A stretch of DNA of 64,000 nucleotides from Lysinibacillus odysseyi (lineage in GTDB: Bacteria > Bacillota > Bacilli > Bacillales_A > Planococcaceae): assembly GCA_014595895.1 (NCBI GenBank), contig JABUKB010000005.1, forward strand, positions 62,001 through 126,000, in the 5' to 3' direction. Under the pieces are notes generated by a model. It was given only the letters and a program-made list of their open reading frames with translations, was not told where the DNA came from and made no database searches. Position 1 is the stretch's first letter; the number at the start of each line of letters is the position of its first letter. Of this stretch, positions 62,671 through 64,000 are shown one piece after another. A program made the position numbers and the translations under genes.

Positions 62671-64000
62671 TTAATAGCGATTATATTGCTTTCTGGCAAT
62701 TTTAAAGACTTTGGCCTGCTTGAGTACCGTTTTCGGAAATTGTGCCGTTGCTACAATAAGCCCTGGCATACGCCCTACTTCAATCCCTCCGCAAATAGTT
62801 AAACGGTTTTTTACTTCTTCAATGGACATATTCGTTAGTATACTCATGCGGGCGATGGCATTAGCAGTCGCTTCATTCAAACTGGCACCTGTTCCAACAA
62901 CAGAAACCGGAAAACTTTCCTCGATTTGTTTTAGCTGATAATCTTCGCTAATCTCCCTTGCTTGTCTATTTTCTTCCCTTGTCAAAGGCTTTGCTAATGG
63001 CGGTAAATCCTCCAACAACGGAAATAATACAGGACCTGAAACGTCAGCCTTTTTTAAAACGCTTATTTTTAACTGTACAATACCGGACACACTTGGTGCA
63101 TGACCAGCGACACCGCCCGCCCCTTGCAAAGCATGGATATCCCCAATATAAACCCCGGCACCTTTCACACGGACCGGGCATATCAAGACAGCACCTTCTC
63201 TTAGATGCGGTGTATGTAAATGCCCATCTGTACAATGCTCCCGTAACTCTTGCTCTGTTAGCCGCATATCCAATGGTGCTTTAAATAACGCACGTCCTGT
63301 ATCGCCCGCATTATTAGAAGCCGGTATTTGCTTAGATGGCACTGTACCTAGCTCCGCAATGAATGGTCGCATCCGTGTGGCAACCCCAACTACATCACTG
63401 CTCGCTAGGCGAACGACAGGATTTTGTATAGAATTTTCCGGCAGTCGCAAGTAACTCTCTGGCTCACTCGCTACTTTGCGCGTTCCCTCTTTGCCAACTG
63501 TTAATGCTACTTCCTGCTGGTCATCGAAGGCAACTGTATAGCCGTTTGCCATTTTGACAGGTGCTGTCGGCGTCTGGCATGTAGCACAGCGAATAGATTG
63601 CGGTCCAATCCCTTCTACATAGGTTTGGGGATGCAGCTTTCCGCAGCCAGGGCATTTTACTTTTAAAAAGGGATCACTAATATAACGGTCTACTATTCTC
63701 TCTTCTACACCAGAGGCAGTCGCTAACGATGTCATTTGAATGGATTGGACTTCAATAATGACCGCATCTCCTACCTCGGCTCCTTCAATGTATACAGGTT
63801 TTGTGACTTCCTGTGTCCCTTTAATAGCGGGCGTCAGCATAGGACCCCAGCAACCCGGTGCTGTTGTCGCAATAATCGTACCTCCGTCTCTTAAAGGACC
63901 TAAAAACTCGCTTTCCGGTCCGATTAAGCCATCGGTAAATTCATTTACAAAAAGTGTTTCGAATGTTTTGGTAGATTGTTGTTCTGGTAATGATTCTAAA
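62671..64000 (-). CDS. Acetamidase/formamidase-family protein, 5' end outside window
   Basis: The frame is open to the right edge, so the N-terminus is missing; at least 443 residues are visible. GSGV-like APGCWGP precedes the internal Met at 63840. Features of the FmdA/AmdA family are the AELGTVPSKQIPASNNAGDTG segment and GDIHALQGAGGVAGHA. The protein carries two CxxC pairs (KCPGCGK and RCATCQT) about 20 residues apart, a zinc-ribbon-like insertion. The family hydrolyses short amides to acid and ammonia. Confidence 0.85.
   Translation of the reverse strand, partial: LESLPEQQSTKTFETLFVNEFTDGLIGPESEFLGPLRDGGTIIATTAPGCWGPMLTPAIKGTQEVTKPVYIEGAEVGDAVIIEVQSIQMTSLATASGVEERIVDRYISDPFLKVKCPGCGKLHPQTYVEGIGPQSIRCATCQTPTAPVKMANGYTVAFDDQQEVALTVGKEGTRKVASEPESYLRLPENSIQNPVVRLASSDVVGVATRMRPFIAELGTVPSKQIPASNNAGDTGRALFKAPLDMRLTEQELREHCTDGHLHTPHLREGAVLICPVRVKGAGVYIGDIHALQGAGGVAGHAPSVSGIVQLKISVLKKADVSGPVLFPLLEDLPPLAKPLTREENRQAREISEDYQLKQIEESFPVSVVGTGASLNEATANAIARMSILTNMSIEEVKNRLTICGGIEVGRMPGLIVATAQFPKTVLKQAKVFKIARKQYNRY

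Overview
The window is a typical low-GC Firmicutes chromosome segment: strong AGGAGG-type ribosome sites, many short hairpins followed by T-runs, sigma-A promoters, and SAM-I, guanine and lysine riboswitches. The gene set fits a Bacillales organism of the Planococcaceae type (Lysinibacillus/Solibacillus-like): a bacterial nitric oxide synthase, an SLH-domain surface protein, a LysM-3D cell-wall protein, YitT/YczE proteins and a DUF2187 protein. That placement is inference from gene content. I see no tRNA, rRNA, complete insertion sequence, prophage or CRISPR array, so this is mostly ordinary core and accessory chromosome.

Layout. 0-4.1 kb: end of a YczE-family gene, a short homoserine dehydrogenase, and metY under a SAM riboswitch. 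4.4-12.9 kb: a DASS anion symporter, a nitroreductase, two paralogous unknown genes, a cupin, a membrane protein of unknown role, a YhhN protein, pepT and an EmrE-type exporter. 13-17.8 kb: a Fur box with no target, a DUF4395 protein, a FhuF-like iron-sulfur protein, a structured interspersed element, and a coupled operon of acetyltransferase, enolase-superfamily epimerase and M20 amidohydrolase. 17.9-21.1 kb: an amino-acid ABC transporter with its promoter. 21.3-25.2 kb: LysM-3D protein, a YfbR-like HD nucleotidase without a normal start codon, a 6S-like RNA, a cold-shock gene with an upstream terminator, a 35-aa acidic peptide, and YqeY.

25.4-38.6 kb: a TPR-GGDEF protein, an AraC regulator and MFS exporter divided by a Fur box, YpsA, small unknown proteins, xpt-pbuX under a guanine riboswitch, a lysine-riboswitch-controlled permease, a membrane-anchored Mrr-like nuclease, a TPR protein and the nitric oxide synthase oxygenase. 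38.8-50.3 kb: an RND pump opposite its TetR regulator, a CDF metal exporter, a poorly coding stretch with repeated CCCAAA dyads, a YitT protein, an SLC13 transporter with RCK domains, and a PerR-box catalase. 50.3-64 kb: an AEC transporter, a split chromate-transporter pair, four tandem copies of a 41-aa gene, a 1,471-aa SLH protein, a CAP-domain exoprotein, a CoA-transferase/racemase, a papain-like protein, and a partial acetamidase.

The most unusual features are the four tandem 41-codon genes at 52.9-53.6 kb, whose proteins are nearly identical while their DNA differs mostly at silent sites, and the HD-domain gene at 22.8 kb whose well-placed ribosome site is followed by ATC. The iron and peroxide sites (two Fur boxes, one PerR box) and the cell-surface genes suggest a free-living soil or water bacterium.
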